From positions 1-8,722 of the forward strand of contig JAJZGM010000044.1 of assembly GCA_021828525.1 (NCBI GenBank): 8,722 bases of DNA, written 5' to 3'. This DNA is from Nitrospirota bacterium. GTDB taxonomy: Bacteria > Nitrospirota > Leptospirillia > Leptospirillales > Leptospirillaceae. The translations under genes and the position numbers were made by a program. The notes under the pieces are model-generated. The model saw nothing but the letters and a program-made list of their open reading frames with translations, had not been told where the DNA came from and searched no databases. Below, one piece after another: positions 1 through 5,674 of this stretch (within the stretch, counting starts at the first letter, position 1; every line of letters begins with the position of its first letter).

Positions 1-796
1 GTCCCGTGCCCAGGTTGACCGTGAGCGGACCCGGCCCTTCCCAGGAGGGCAGGGCCCGGAGGGCGGCCAGATGGCCCTTCGCCAGATCCATTACATGAAT
101 GTAGTCCCGGACCCCGGTCCCGTCCTCCGTGGGATAGTCGTTGCCGAAGACCGACAGGCGGGCCCGGATCCCGGCCGCCACCTGGGCCACAAAGGGCATC
201 AGGTTGTTGGGAACCCCCCGGGGATTCTCGCCGATCCGTCCCGACGGATGGGCCCCGACCGGATTGAAGTAGCGAAGGAGGGAGACCTTCCAGGAGGGAT
301 CGGAGGCCACCAGACTCCGGAGAATCTCCTCGATCACCAGCTTGGTCGTTCCGTAGGGATTGGTCGCGGAAAGGGGAGAATCCTCGGCGATCGGAAGCTT
401 GTCGGGAACGCCGTAGACCGTCGCCGACGAGCTGAAGACCAACGCCTTCACCTTATGTTCCCGCATTGCAAAAAGAAGGGTGAGGGTTCCGGTCACATTG
501 TTATCGTAATATTCGAGCGGAAGGCGGGAGGACTCCCCGACGGCTTTGAGGCCGGCAAAGTGGATCACCGCCCCGGGCCTCTCCCGGTCCAGAATCTCCT
601 CCATCCGCTTTCGGTCCCGGATGTCGGCCTCATAGAGAACGGCGGCTTTTCCGGCGATCGCCTCGATCCTTCCGGCCACCTCCCGTTCGCTGTTCGAGAG
701 ATTGTCGAGAAGAACAACCTCAAAGCCCGCCTCGAGAAGAACCACCGCCGTGTGGGACCCAATATACCCCGTTCCACCGGTAACCAGGACCTTCAC
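1..796 (-). CDS. galE: UDP-glucose 4-epimerase GalE (3' end outside window)
   Basis: Interconverts UDP-glucose and UDP-galactose in the cytoplasm using tightly bound NAD, supplying galactose for surface polysaccharide. The 265 visible residues read cleanly as an extended short-chain dehydrogenase: the nucleotide-binding TGGTGYIGS lies at residues 6-14, DNLSNS at 31-36, HFAGLKAVGES at 79-89, the catalytic serine in FSSSATVYG (121-129) and the YxxxK pair at Tyr148/Lys152. RYFNPVGAHPSG (175-186) and GTGVRDYIHVMDLA (226-239) are specific to GalE within this superfamily. E. coli GalE has 338 residues, so roughly 70 C-terminal residues lie beyond base 1. The start is a GTG at 794-796, preceded by GGAGG at the expected distance; an ATG a few codons upstream is out of frame and stops at once. 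The gene is divergent from the DUF2231-type gene. Confidence in the family is high; substrate range (UDP-GlcNAc as well) cannot be judged. Confidence 0.95.
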   Translation of the reverse strand, partial: MKVLVTGGTGYIGSHTAVVLLEAGFEVVLLDNLSNSEREVAGRIEAIAGKAAVLYEADIRDRKRMEEILDRERPGAVIHFAGLKAVGESSRLPLEYYDNNVTGTLTLLFAMREHKVKALVFSSSATVYGVPDKLPIAEDSPLSATNPYGTTKLVIEEILRSLVASDPSWKVSLLRYFNPVGAHPSGRIGENPRGVPNNLMPFVAQVAAGIRARLSVFGNDYPTEDGTGVRDYIHVMDLAKGHLAALRALPSWEGPGPLTVNLGTG

Positions 797-848
797 CTGC
801 CCTCCTCCGCCATCACTATCACCTTGTCTGTTCTCCCGTGCCGGCGTC

Positions 849-860
849 CATGGATCCATG
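849..860. promoter_or_regulatory. 12-bp perfect palindrome in the galE / DUF2231 divergent gap
   Basis: CATGGATCCATG is a perfect inverted repeat in the 147-bp space between the divergent starts at 796 and 944, just before an AT-richer stretch (861-880). That is where an operator or the shared promoters would be expected. I could not identify convincing -35 and -10 pairs on either strand, so a regulatory role is only possible; a chance palindrome is equally likely. Confidence 0.25.
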
Positions 861-943
861 ATACACTATTTGGAAAAAAACCTGTCGGAGATAGGTCTTT
901 GCCCTCAAAAACCGGCCTCCGCCGATGCGAAAGGTCCTCTCCG

Positions 944-1393
944 GTGACACCCCTCCATCCCTTCCTCGTCCACTTCGCCCTCTCCCTTGCCCTTCTCACA
1001 GGCACAAGTGAGTTTTTTCCCGGGCTCAGAGACCGTTTCCCGGAAAAGGGATGGCGGTTGACCGAAAATGCGGCTCTCCTCCTCCTTCTTCTTGCCGTTC
1101 TCACGGGGTGGCACTCCCTCGACACCTTGGCCTTGCAAAATGTCACCCTCCCACGCCAGTCATTCCTCCACCGCCTTCTCGCCATTTTCGGGACCACCAC
1201 CTACGGTCTTCTCTGGCTTTCAGCCAGGAGGAGGGTCCCTGCCCTTCCCTCAGGATCCCGCCGGATGATCGCTCTGGCCGGGCTCCTGCTCGTTCTCTCG
1301 GCCGCGGCGGTGGGCGGTCATCTGGTCTACGAAGACCGGCTGGGAACCGACTTCATGCGGACGGCTCCCCCGCCTGCCTTTCCCCTTCCCTAG
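944..1393 (+). CDS. DUF2231-type four-helix membrane protein
   Basis: A 149-residue, very hydrophobic protein of unknown function. It opens with HPFLVHFALSLALL (residues 5-18) and closes with GGHLVYEDRLG (124-134), the two blocks I associate with the DUF2231 family of small inner-membrane proteins. Likely membrane segments lie near residues 8-24, 43-60, 76-94 and 108-126. Histidines at 5, 10, 57, 76 and 126 fall in or at the ends of the helices and could be metal or heme ligands, which is inference. The GTG at 944 is chosen because it places the HP..VHF motif at the extreme N-terminus, as usual for the family; AAAGG lies about 9 nt upstream. An in-frame TTG at 899 with GGAG upstream would add 15 residues and cannot be excluded. 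The reading frame continues open to base 71, but that part is antisense to galE and is not coding. Its stop overlaps the uppP stop. Confidence 0.72.
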   Translation: MTPLHPFLVHFALSLALLTGTSEFFPGLRDRFPEKGWRLTENAALLLLLLAVLTGWHSLDTLALQNVTLPRQSFLHRLLAIFGTTTYGLLWLSARRRVPALPSGSRRMIALAGLLLVLSAAAVGGHLVYEDRLGTDFMRTAPPPAFPLP

Positions 1394-2238
1394 CCAAGGA
1401 AAAGCCAGGAGAGCCCCCCCGCCACAAGACAATAGAGTCCGAAGGGGGCCAGCGCCTGGTTTGCCTCGAACTTCCGGAAATAATGCATGAGAAGATAGGT
1501 GGTGAGCCAGGCGGTGGCGAAGGCCATCGTTCCGCCTGCAAGGGCCAGCCGCATCGCCCCGGGGGAGCCGAAGCGCATGAGCTTTGGGATCTCAAGAACC
1601 CCTGCGGCCCCGATGATGGGCGTGGAGAGAAGAAAGGAAAAACGGGCGGCCTCCTCGTGGCCCAGGCCGCTCCAGAGCCCCCCCACCATGGTGATTCCGG
1701 AGCGGGAGATCCCGGGAAGGAGGGCCACTGCCTGAAAGATCCCGATCACAAAGCCCCGAAGATATCCCAGGCTCCGGAGCTCCCGGGTCACCCGGCCGGT
1801 GCTCCAGCGCCGAAGGATTTCGGCCAGGATCAGCACGCCCCCGTTCACGAGAAGAAAGACGGCCGCCAGAGAGGGGACCGAGAAAAGATGGCGGATTTTC
1901 TTTTCGAGAAGCAGGCCGATCAAGCCGGCCGGAATGGTTCCTGCCAGGAGCAGAAGAAAGACGTGGCGGGCGTCGCCCAGCTCGGGATCGCGTCTGGCCC
2001 GGCCGGGAAAGAGGAAGGCCGTCAGAAGCTCGCGCCATTCCCGGTGAAAGTAGAGAAGAAGGGCGGCCGTCGTTCCCAGGTGAAGGGAGACCATGAAGGG
2101 GAGGTAGGAGGGGTCCTTTTCGATCTCGCCCCAGCCCAGAAGGGCCGGAAGGATGACGCCGTGGCCAAGAGAACTGATGGGAGCAAGCTCGGTGAGTCCC
2201 TGGGTGGCGCCGATCACGAGTGCCTGCAATGTCGTCAT
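1390..2238 (-). CDS. uppP: Undecaprenyl-diphosphatase UppP (BacA family)
   Basis: Integral membrane enzyme that dephosphorylates undecaprenyl pyrophosphate, recycling the lipid carrier for peptidoglycan and O-antigen; high dosage gives bacitracin resistance in other bacteria. The 282-residue length is typical. Both family signatures are present: QGLTELAPISSLGHGVI at residues 13-29, with the catalytic-region Glu17 and His26, and PGISRSGITM at 175-184 with the conserved Ser-Arg. Motif 1 departs from the common EFLPVSSxGH form (LAP for FLP, Leu before Gly-His), which looks like a subfamily difference rather than damage, since all polar active-site residues are kept. Hydrophobic stretches fill the protein (about 52-64, 93-110, 123-140, 160-175, 200-216, 231-250, 265-281). 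The ATG at 2238 has AAAGG about 11 nt upstream. It is the last gene of the minus-strand series, 100 bp after the small gene, and its stop overlaps that of the convergent gene. Confidence 0.95.
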   Translation of the reverse strand: MTTLQALVIGATQGLTELAPISSLGHGVILPALLGWGEIEKDPSYLPFMVSLHLGTTAALLLYFHREWRELLTAFLFPGRARRDPELGDARHVFLLLLAGTIPAGLIGLLLEKKIRHLFSVPSLAAVFLLVNGGVLILAEILRRWSTGRVTRELRSLGYLRGFVIGIFQAVALLPGISRSGITMVGGLWSGLGHEEAARFSFLLSTPIIGAAGVLEIPKLMRFGSPGAMRLALAGGTMAFATAWLTTYLLMHYFRKFEANQALAPFGLYCLVAGGLSWLFLG

Positions 2239-2338
2239 GAAATAATGGACCTTTCTTGTAATGGGAGAAGGTAGAAGAGAGGTTCTGTCTTTTGATCAGA
2301 CCAAGCCCCACGATGGCACGGTGTTTTTGAGGGCGCTT

Positions 2339-2533
2339 TCAACGAGACTTCTTCTCGAGATAACGGCGATAGTCCCCTTCGTCCACCTGGAAGTTCCGAA
2401 GAATCCCGACAAGGCTTTTTGTCAGGGGCGGAATACCGCGATCGACATCGGACCTCTCCTGATCGAGAAGAGAGAATTTCTCAGAAGTTTCCTGGGTCAT
2501 GGTTTTCCGTTGGTGACGACCTTGTCTATTCAT
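2339..2533 (-). CDS. Small protein of unknown function, 64 residues
   Basis: Not recognised with confidence. The protein is basic at the N-terminus (residues 1-11), acidic and polar in the middle, and ends in a likely amphipathic helix LVGILRNFQVDEGDYRRYLE (41-60) followed by KKSR. There are no cysteines and no membrane segment. The main argument that it is real is the perfect AGGAGG at 2543-2548, 9 nt before the ATG at 2533. A second in-frame ATG (2500) would give 53 residues but has a weaker ribosome site. The C-terminal helix reminds me of the tails of some short antitoxin-like proteins, but this is from memory; no toxin gene adjoins it. It sits on the same strand between the Rrf2-type regulator (128 bp upstream) and uppP (100 bp downstream), behind a leader rich in inverted repeats. 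The frame extends further upstream into rrf2, but without coding character. Confidence 0.55.
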   Translation of the reverse strand: MNRQGRHQRKTMTQETSEKFSLLDQERSDVDRGIPPLTKSLVGILRNFQVDEGDYRRYLEKKSR

Positions 2534-2542
2534 CCTGACTGA

Positions 2543-2548
2543 CCTCCT
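2543..2548 (-). promoter_or_regulatory. Perfect Shine-Dalgarno of the 64-residue gene
   Basis: AGGAGG on the minus strand, 9 nt before the ATG at 2533. It is the strongest ribosome binding site on the minus strand here and decides the start of the small gene over the internal ATG at 2500. Confidence 0.7.
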
Positions 2549-2586
2549 GAGTCCCTGGAAACGAAGAGGATTCCTTCCTGCCACCT

Positions 2587-2607
2587 CTCCCGGTTTTTCA
2601 CCGGGAG
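2587..2607 (-). other. 8-bp hairpin in the leader of the small gene
   Basis: Perfect 8-bp arms at 2587-2594 and 2600-2607 enclose a 5-nt loop (GAAAA in the transcript). It lies about 55 nt downstream of the rrf2 stop and 54 nt upstream of the small gene's start. No run of U follows on the minus strand, so it is not a standard intrinsic terminator; an RNA-processing or stability element is possible. Confidence 0.45.
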
Positions 2608-2615
2608 GAGTCAGT

Positions 2616-2638
2616 TGACCGGATCGGTCAGGCGACCG
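2616..2638 (-). promoter_or_regulatory. Two overlapping, mutually exclusive inverted repeats
   Basis: TGACCG-GAT-CGGTCA (2616-2630) is a 15-bp interrupted palindrome. Its right arm can instead pair with GACCG at 2634-2638, giving CGGTC-AGGC-GACCG (2625-2638). It lies between the rrf2 stop and the small gene, next to the 2587-2607 hairpin. It could be a protein operator or part of a switching leader RNA; neither can be decided from sequence alone. Confidence 0.35.
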
Positions 2639-2661
2639 GGCCGGAATGTTTTTCTCGGCTC

Positions 2662-3087
2662 TCAGATGTAGAACATGAGGGGCTGTTCCCCCCGGTCCTT
2701 CTCGATCGCCCGGATGCACTCGGCGAGCGAGACCTTTTCAAGCTCCCTGTTGACCGCCTGGCTCAGCCGGTCAAAAAGAGATCGAAGGGCCGGTCCCGGA
2801 GGAGAGGCGGGATCGTAGAGGGAGACCGTTCCTTCGAGCGCCTGGACGATGCCGGAGAGGTGGATCTCGGAGGGCTCCCGGACCAGCTTGTACTTCCCTT
2901 GGGGACCCCGGCTCGACTCGACGAACCCGTTCTTGACCAGGGTCGCCATGATCTGTTTCAGAAAGGGCTTGGGGATCTGGGACCTCTGGGCGATGTTGGC
3001 TCCGGTAATTCCCTGGGAGCCGGCATTCGCGATCTCCACCATAGCCCGGATCCCGTAGTCTACCCGTTGCGACAGCTTGCAGGACAT
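2662..3087 (-). CDS. Rrf2-family transcriptional regulator without cluster cysteines
   Basis: A 141-residue DNA-binding regulator of the family that includes IscR, NsrR, RirA and CymR. The winged helix-turn-helix spans about residues 1-70: LSQRVDYGIRAMVEIA (5-20), IPKPFLKQIMATLVKNGFVE (38-57) and the wing SSRGPQGKYKLV (58-69). A dimerisation helix follows around 97-118. Where IscR-type proteins carry three cysteines that hold an iron-sulfur cluster (about 90-110), this protein has LYDPASPPGPALRSLF and no cysteine. Its only cysteines are Cys3 and Cys124, so it should work without a cluster, as CymR does with a protein partner, or sense through thiols. The wing reads GKY instead of the usual GGY. 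The ATG at 3087 has GGAGG 7 nt upstream. It follows the receptor-like gene by 19 nt, which implies co-transcription and suggests a shared role. Targets are unknown; it may regulate its own operon. Confidence 0.9.
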   Translation of the reverse strand: MSCKLSQRVDYGIRAMVEIANAGSQGITGANIAQRSQIPKPFLKQIMATLVKNGFVESSRGPQGKYKLVREPSEIHLSGIVQALEGTVSLYDPASPPGPALRSLFDRLSQAVNRELEKVSLAECIRAIEKDRGEQPLMFYI

Positions 3088-3106
3088 TGTCGGTCCTCCC
3101 TATCCG

Positions 3107-4798
3107 TTACACGCGGAAGCGGTCGATTTCCGCATTGAGTTCCTTCACCACCTTCAGGATCTCTCCCAGATGGCGTTCTTCCAGGGGCTTCTGTCCCAGA
3201 TGTCCGCGGAAGTCCTCCGCCAGCGAATCGAGGATCGTCTGGATCTTGAGGATCGCCTCCGTCTCGCTTTGGATGCGCTCCGCCATGCCCTCCCACTGCA
3301 ACTCGACCTTGGCCAGGGCCTCCTGAAAGAGCGTCCAGGTCTCCTGGAATCCTGCGAGCCCCCGGTCGGCGGTCTCGAGCCCCTCGGAGCCTCCGGCGAA
3401 GGCGGCCGCAACATGGTCGAGCCGGCCGTTCAGTTCAGACAGCTCACTCCCGATGGCGGAGAGCGCCTCCTCGGTCTTTCGGGAGAGATCCGCCACGGTG
3501 TCGGCCACGATCCGGAAGGTCCGCCCTCCGGCTCCGGCATGGGAGGCCTCGATCGCCGCATTCATCCCGGTGAGATGGAGCTCTCTTGCGATTTCACTGA
3601 TAGTGCCGAAGGCCAGGGAAAGATTCCGGCGCATCTTCTCAAGTCCTTCCCCGTCCACCGAAAGGGTCTCGGAAAGGCTCCGGGCCTCCCGGACGGATTC
3701 CCGGACCGACAGGGTCACCTGACTTATCTTACGGGATTTTTCCGAAAACCAGGAAATGCTCCGGGCCACGTCGCCCTCCGGAACCTGGGGCTTTCCGTTT
3801 AAAAGATCCCGGACCCGAAGGCGGAGTTCATTCAGGGTGAGGCGGAGTTCTTCCTCTTTTCTGTATCGCCGATTATGGTCCTTTTCAAGGAGATCGGCGT
3901 GGGCTTCGACCCAGCGGACCCGGTCGGAGACCTCCCCCATCCAGCCCCGGAAAAGGTCAACAAACCGGTTCAAGGCATAGACCAGCCGGCCGAGCTCGTC
4001 GTCCTTGGTCCGGGGGAATGAGAGCCTGAGATCGGGATTGTCCGGCCCCACCTGGGCGATCGCCCGGGACAGGCCGTCCAGGGGACGCACAAGGGAGCGC
4101 CGGATCAGAAGGATCACCACGAGAACAAGGGTTTCGAGGATTCCCGAGAACATCCAGAAACGGGCCCATCGTCCGGCGTGTCTCTCCCTGGCAAAGTCCT
4201 TCCCGTCGGAATAGAGGACCAGGGTTCCCAGACGCTTCCGCGTACTCCCGCAGGAGGGGCAGGAGGCGTCGCTGTAAAGGGGAAGGCGCTCGAGAAAGAC
4301 CCGGCGTCCCGCGGCGTCCCGCCCCTCGAGAAAGCCGCTTCCGGGCCTGTCTGAAAGAAGCCGGGAGACCGGGACTGGAAGCTCGGGACCTGAGGAGAGA
4401 AGAACGCTCTGGTCGTCCGGGCCAAGAAGAACCGCCTGGTCGGACGAGGAATGCAGGATCGACGCAAAAATGCTCCGGACCCCCTGGAGGTCGTCCTTTT
4501 CGAGAAGGCGGACAAGGGAGGCCATCAGGACGCCCCCCTCCGACGAGAGGCGGAGATTCAGGGCCCGGAGGGCCGTTTTCTCTTCCTGATGGTCGATCTG
4601 GTAGGCCAGGACCGAAAATGCCACGGACAAGGCCAGAAAAAGCCAGAGAAAAAATCGGGTCGTCACCTTCCGGTGCCAGGGGACCGGCGCCAGGGAGAGA
4701 CCTGGACCTGCCTCCCCTTTGACGGCCGAACTCCTCCCCTCGAGGAGAGGGGCCGGATTTTGGCGGAGGGAGCGAGAAGGGTCGGGATCGATGGACAC
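3107..4798 (-). CDS. Methyl-accepting-chemotaxis-like transmembrane sensor, divergent signalling tip
   Basis: A 563-residue membrane sensor with receptor layout. A cytoplasmic N-terminal tail of about 45 residues leads to TM1 (47-67), a periplasmic domain of about 145 residues (68-213), TM2 (214-233), and a HAMP domain (about 233-287, with Pro239 and DELG at 267-270). A long helical region follows (290-563). The core SEIARELHLTGMNAAIEASH (401-420), then AGAGGRTFRIVADTVADLS (421-439), matches the chemoreceptor hairpin. However, the tip that normally reads IAxQTNLLALNA is altered at most positions, so CheA/CheW coupling is doubtful. The periplasmic domain holds CPSCG (180-184) before LGTLVLYSD (190-198), resembling CxxCH heme sensor domains without the His. 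No C-terminal CheR-binding pentapeptide is seen. The start is a GTG at 4798 with GGAG 8 nt upstream; the lgt stop is 15 nt upstream and rrf2 starts 19 nt after this gene ends. It is probably a sensor for an envelope or redox cue; output unknown. Confidence 0.85.
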   Translation of the reverse strand: MSIDPDPSRSLRQNPAPLLEGRSSAVKGEAGPGLSLAPVPWHRKVTTRFFLWLFLALSVAFSVLAYQIDHQEEKTALRALNLRLSSEGGVLMASLVRLLEKDDLQGVRSIFASILHSSSDQAVLLGPDDQSVLLSSGPELPVPVSRLLSDRPGSGFLEGRDAAGRRVFLERLPLYSDASCPSCGSTRKRLGTLVLYSDGKDFARERHAGRWARFWMFSGILETLVLVVILLIRRSLVRPLDGLSRAIAQVGPDNPDLRLSFPRTKDDELGRLVYALNRFVDLFRGWMGEVSDRVRWVEAHADLLEKDHNRRYRKEEELRLTLNELRLRVRDLLNGKPQVPEGDVARSISWFSEKSRKISQVTLSVRESVREARSLSETLSVDGEGLEKMRRNLSLAFGTISEIARELHLTGMNAAIEASHAGAGGRTFRIVADTVADLSRKTEEALSAIGSELSELNGRLDHVAAAFAGGSEGLETADRGLAGFQETWTLFQEALAKVELQWEGMAERIQSETEAILKIQTILDSLAEDFRGHLGQKPLEERHLGEILKVVKELNAEIDRFRV

Positions 4799-4813
4799 GA
4801 AAGAGACTCCGCT

Positions 4814-5623
4814 CTAGGAGGGGGCGGGAGAGGACCCTGTCTTGTTCCGGCTTGTTCGGTAGGCCCGGAAGACCATGGCCGCTCCCAGAAGGGCCATCGG
4901 AAAAGAGAGGAGCTGGCCCATGGAAAAGGGTCCGAAAACGAGGCCGAGCTGGGGATCCGGCTCCCGGAAAAATTCGCCGACAAAGCGAAAGAACCCATAC
5001 AGGCCGATGAAGCTCCAGAAGATCACGCCGTCAGGACGGATCTTGCGGCTCAGAAGATAGAGAATCGCAAACAGGAGGATTCCCTCCATGAATCCCTCGT
5101 AGAGCTGGGACGGATGGCGGCAGATGGGGCCTCCCGCGGGGAAGACCATGCACCATGGAACATCGGTGGGACGACCGAAGAGTTCCCCGTTGATGAAGTT
5201 CCCCATCCGTCCCATGAAGAGGCCGAGAGGGACCGGAAGCACAGAAAAATCAGCGAGCTTCCAGAATGGAAGGCTGTTTTTGCGACAATACCACCACCCG
5301 GCCACAACCACCCCCAAAAACCCCCCATGGAAGGACATCCCCCCTTTCCAGACCGCCAGGATGTCCAGTGGATGGGCCATGTAGTAAGGCAGGTTGTAGA
5401 CGAAGACGTATCCCAGCCTCCCGCCCAGGATCACCCCCACTGCCGCATAGGAGAGCAGATCGTAGACCTGGTCCTTGGAGAGGGGGGCGCTCCTTCTTTC
5501 CGACTCCCTCTTCAGAATATAATAGGCGCCGAGAAAGGCCAGGACATACATCAGACCGTACCACCGAACCCGGAGCGGACCGATATGAAGGAGAACGGGA
5601 TCGATATGGGGATAGGCGATCAC
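4814..5623 (-). CDS. lgt: Prolipoprotein diacylglyceryl transferase Lgt
   Basis: Inner-membrane enzyme that transfers diacylglycerol from phosphatidylglycerol to the lipobox cysteine of prolipoproteins, the first step of lipoprotein maturation. The 269-residue protein starts with DPVLLHIGPLRVRWYGLMY (8-26). It carries GGMSFHGGFLG (94-104), the family signature GRMGNFINGELFGRPT (138-153), RHPSQLYEG (169-177) and FFRFVGEFFREPD (211-223), which together hold the His, Arg, Asn and Glu residues known to be essential in E. coli. Hydrophobic segments are consistent with seven membrane helices. The start is a GTG at 5623, chosen because the N-terminus then aligns with the family; the only upstream in-frame stretch has 19 codons and no start before it meets the dksA stop. 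No Shine-Dalgarno is visible, and a 14-bp hairpin ends 9 nt upstream, so translation may be coupled or regulated. The receptor-like gene follows after 15 nt. Confidence 0.97.
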   Translation of the reverse strand: MIAYPHIDPVLLHIGPLRVRWYGLMYVLAFLGAYYILKRESERRSAPLSKDQVYDLLSYAAVGVILGGRLGYVFVYNLPYYMAHPLDILAVWKGGMSFHGGFLGVVVAGWWYCRKNSLPFWKLADFSVLPVPLGLFMGRMGNFINGELFGRPTDVPWCMVFPAGGPICRHPSQLYEGFMEGILLFAILYLLSRKIRPDGVIFWSFIGLYGFFRFVGEFFREPDPQLGLVFGPFSMGQLLSFPMALLGAAMVFRAYRTSRNKTGSSPAPS

Positions 5624-5632
5624 GTGGAAGAC

Positions 5633-5663
5633 CCGGGACGGACAGGTCCCCTGTCCGTCCCGG
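5633..5663 (-). other. 14-bp perfect hairpin between dksA and lgt
   Basis: Arms at 5633-5646 and 5650-5663 are perfectly complementary and GC-rich, with a 3-nt loop. It begins 11 nt after the dksA stop codon and ends 9 nt before the GTG of lgt, filling almost the entire 51-bp gap. No U-run follows in the minus-strand direction, so it is not a canonical intrinsic terminator. It may protect the 3' end of dksA mRNA, attenuate read-through into lgt, or mask lgt translation initiation. Confidence 0.6.
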
Positions 5664-5674
5664 ACAAGGGGGCC

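Noticed and set aside
71..943. The long upstream extension of the DUF2231 reading frame.
   Set aside because: It runs antisense to galE, whose motifs are unmistakable; only the part from about 944 has membrane-protein character.
1051..2274. A 407-codon plus-strand open frame over the DUF2231-type gene and uppP.
   Set aside because: Antisense shadow of uppP, which has both catalytic signatures in the other strand.
2261..2542. A 93-codon plus-strand open frame in the uppP/rrf2 gap.
   Set aside because: It is opposite the small minus-strand gene and lacks a convincing ribosome site or recognisable motif.
2534..2719. N-terminal extension of the small minus-strand gene to 2719.
   Set aside because: It would overlap the rrf2 end and the hairpin leader, and the perfect AGGAGG sits at the 2533 start instead.
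5633..5663. The dksA/lgt hairpin as an intrinsic terminator.
   Set aside because: No T-rich tract follows it on either strand, unlike the hairpin at 6871-6890.
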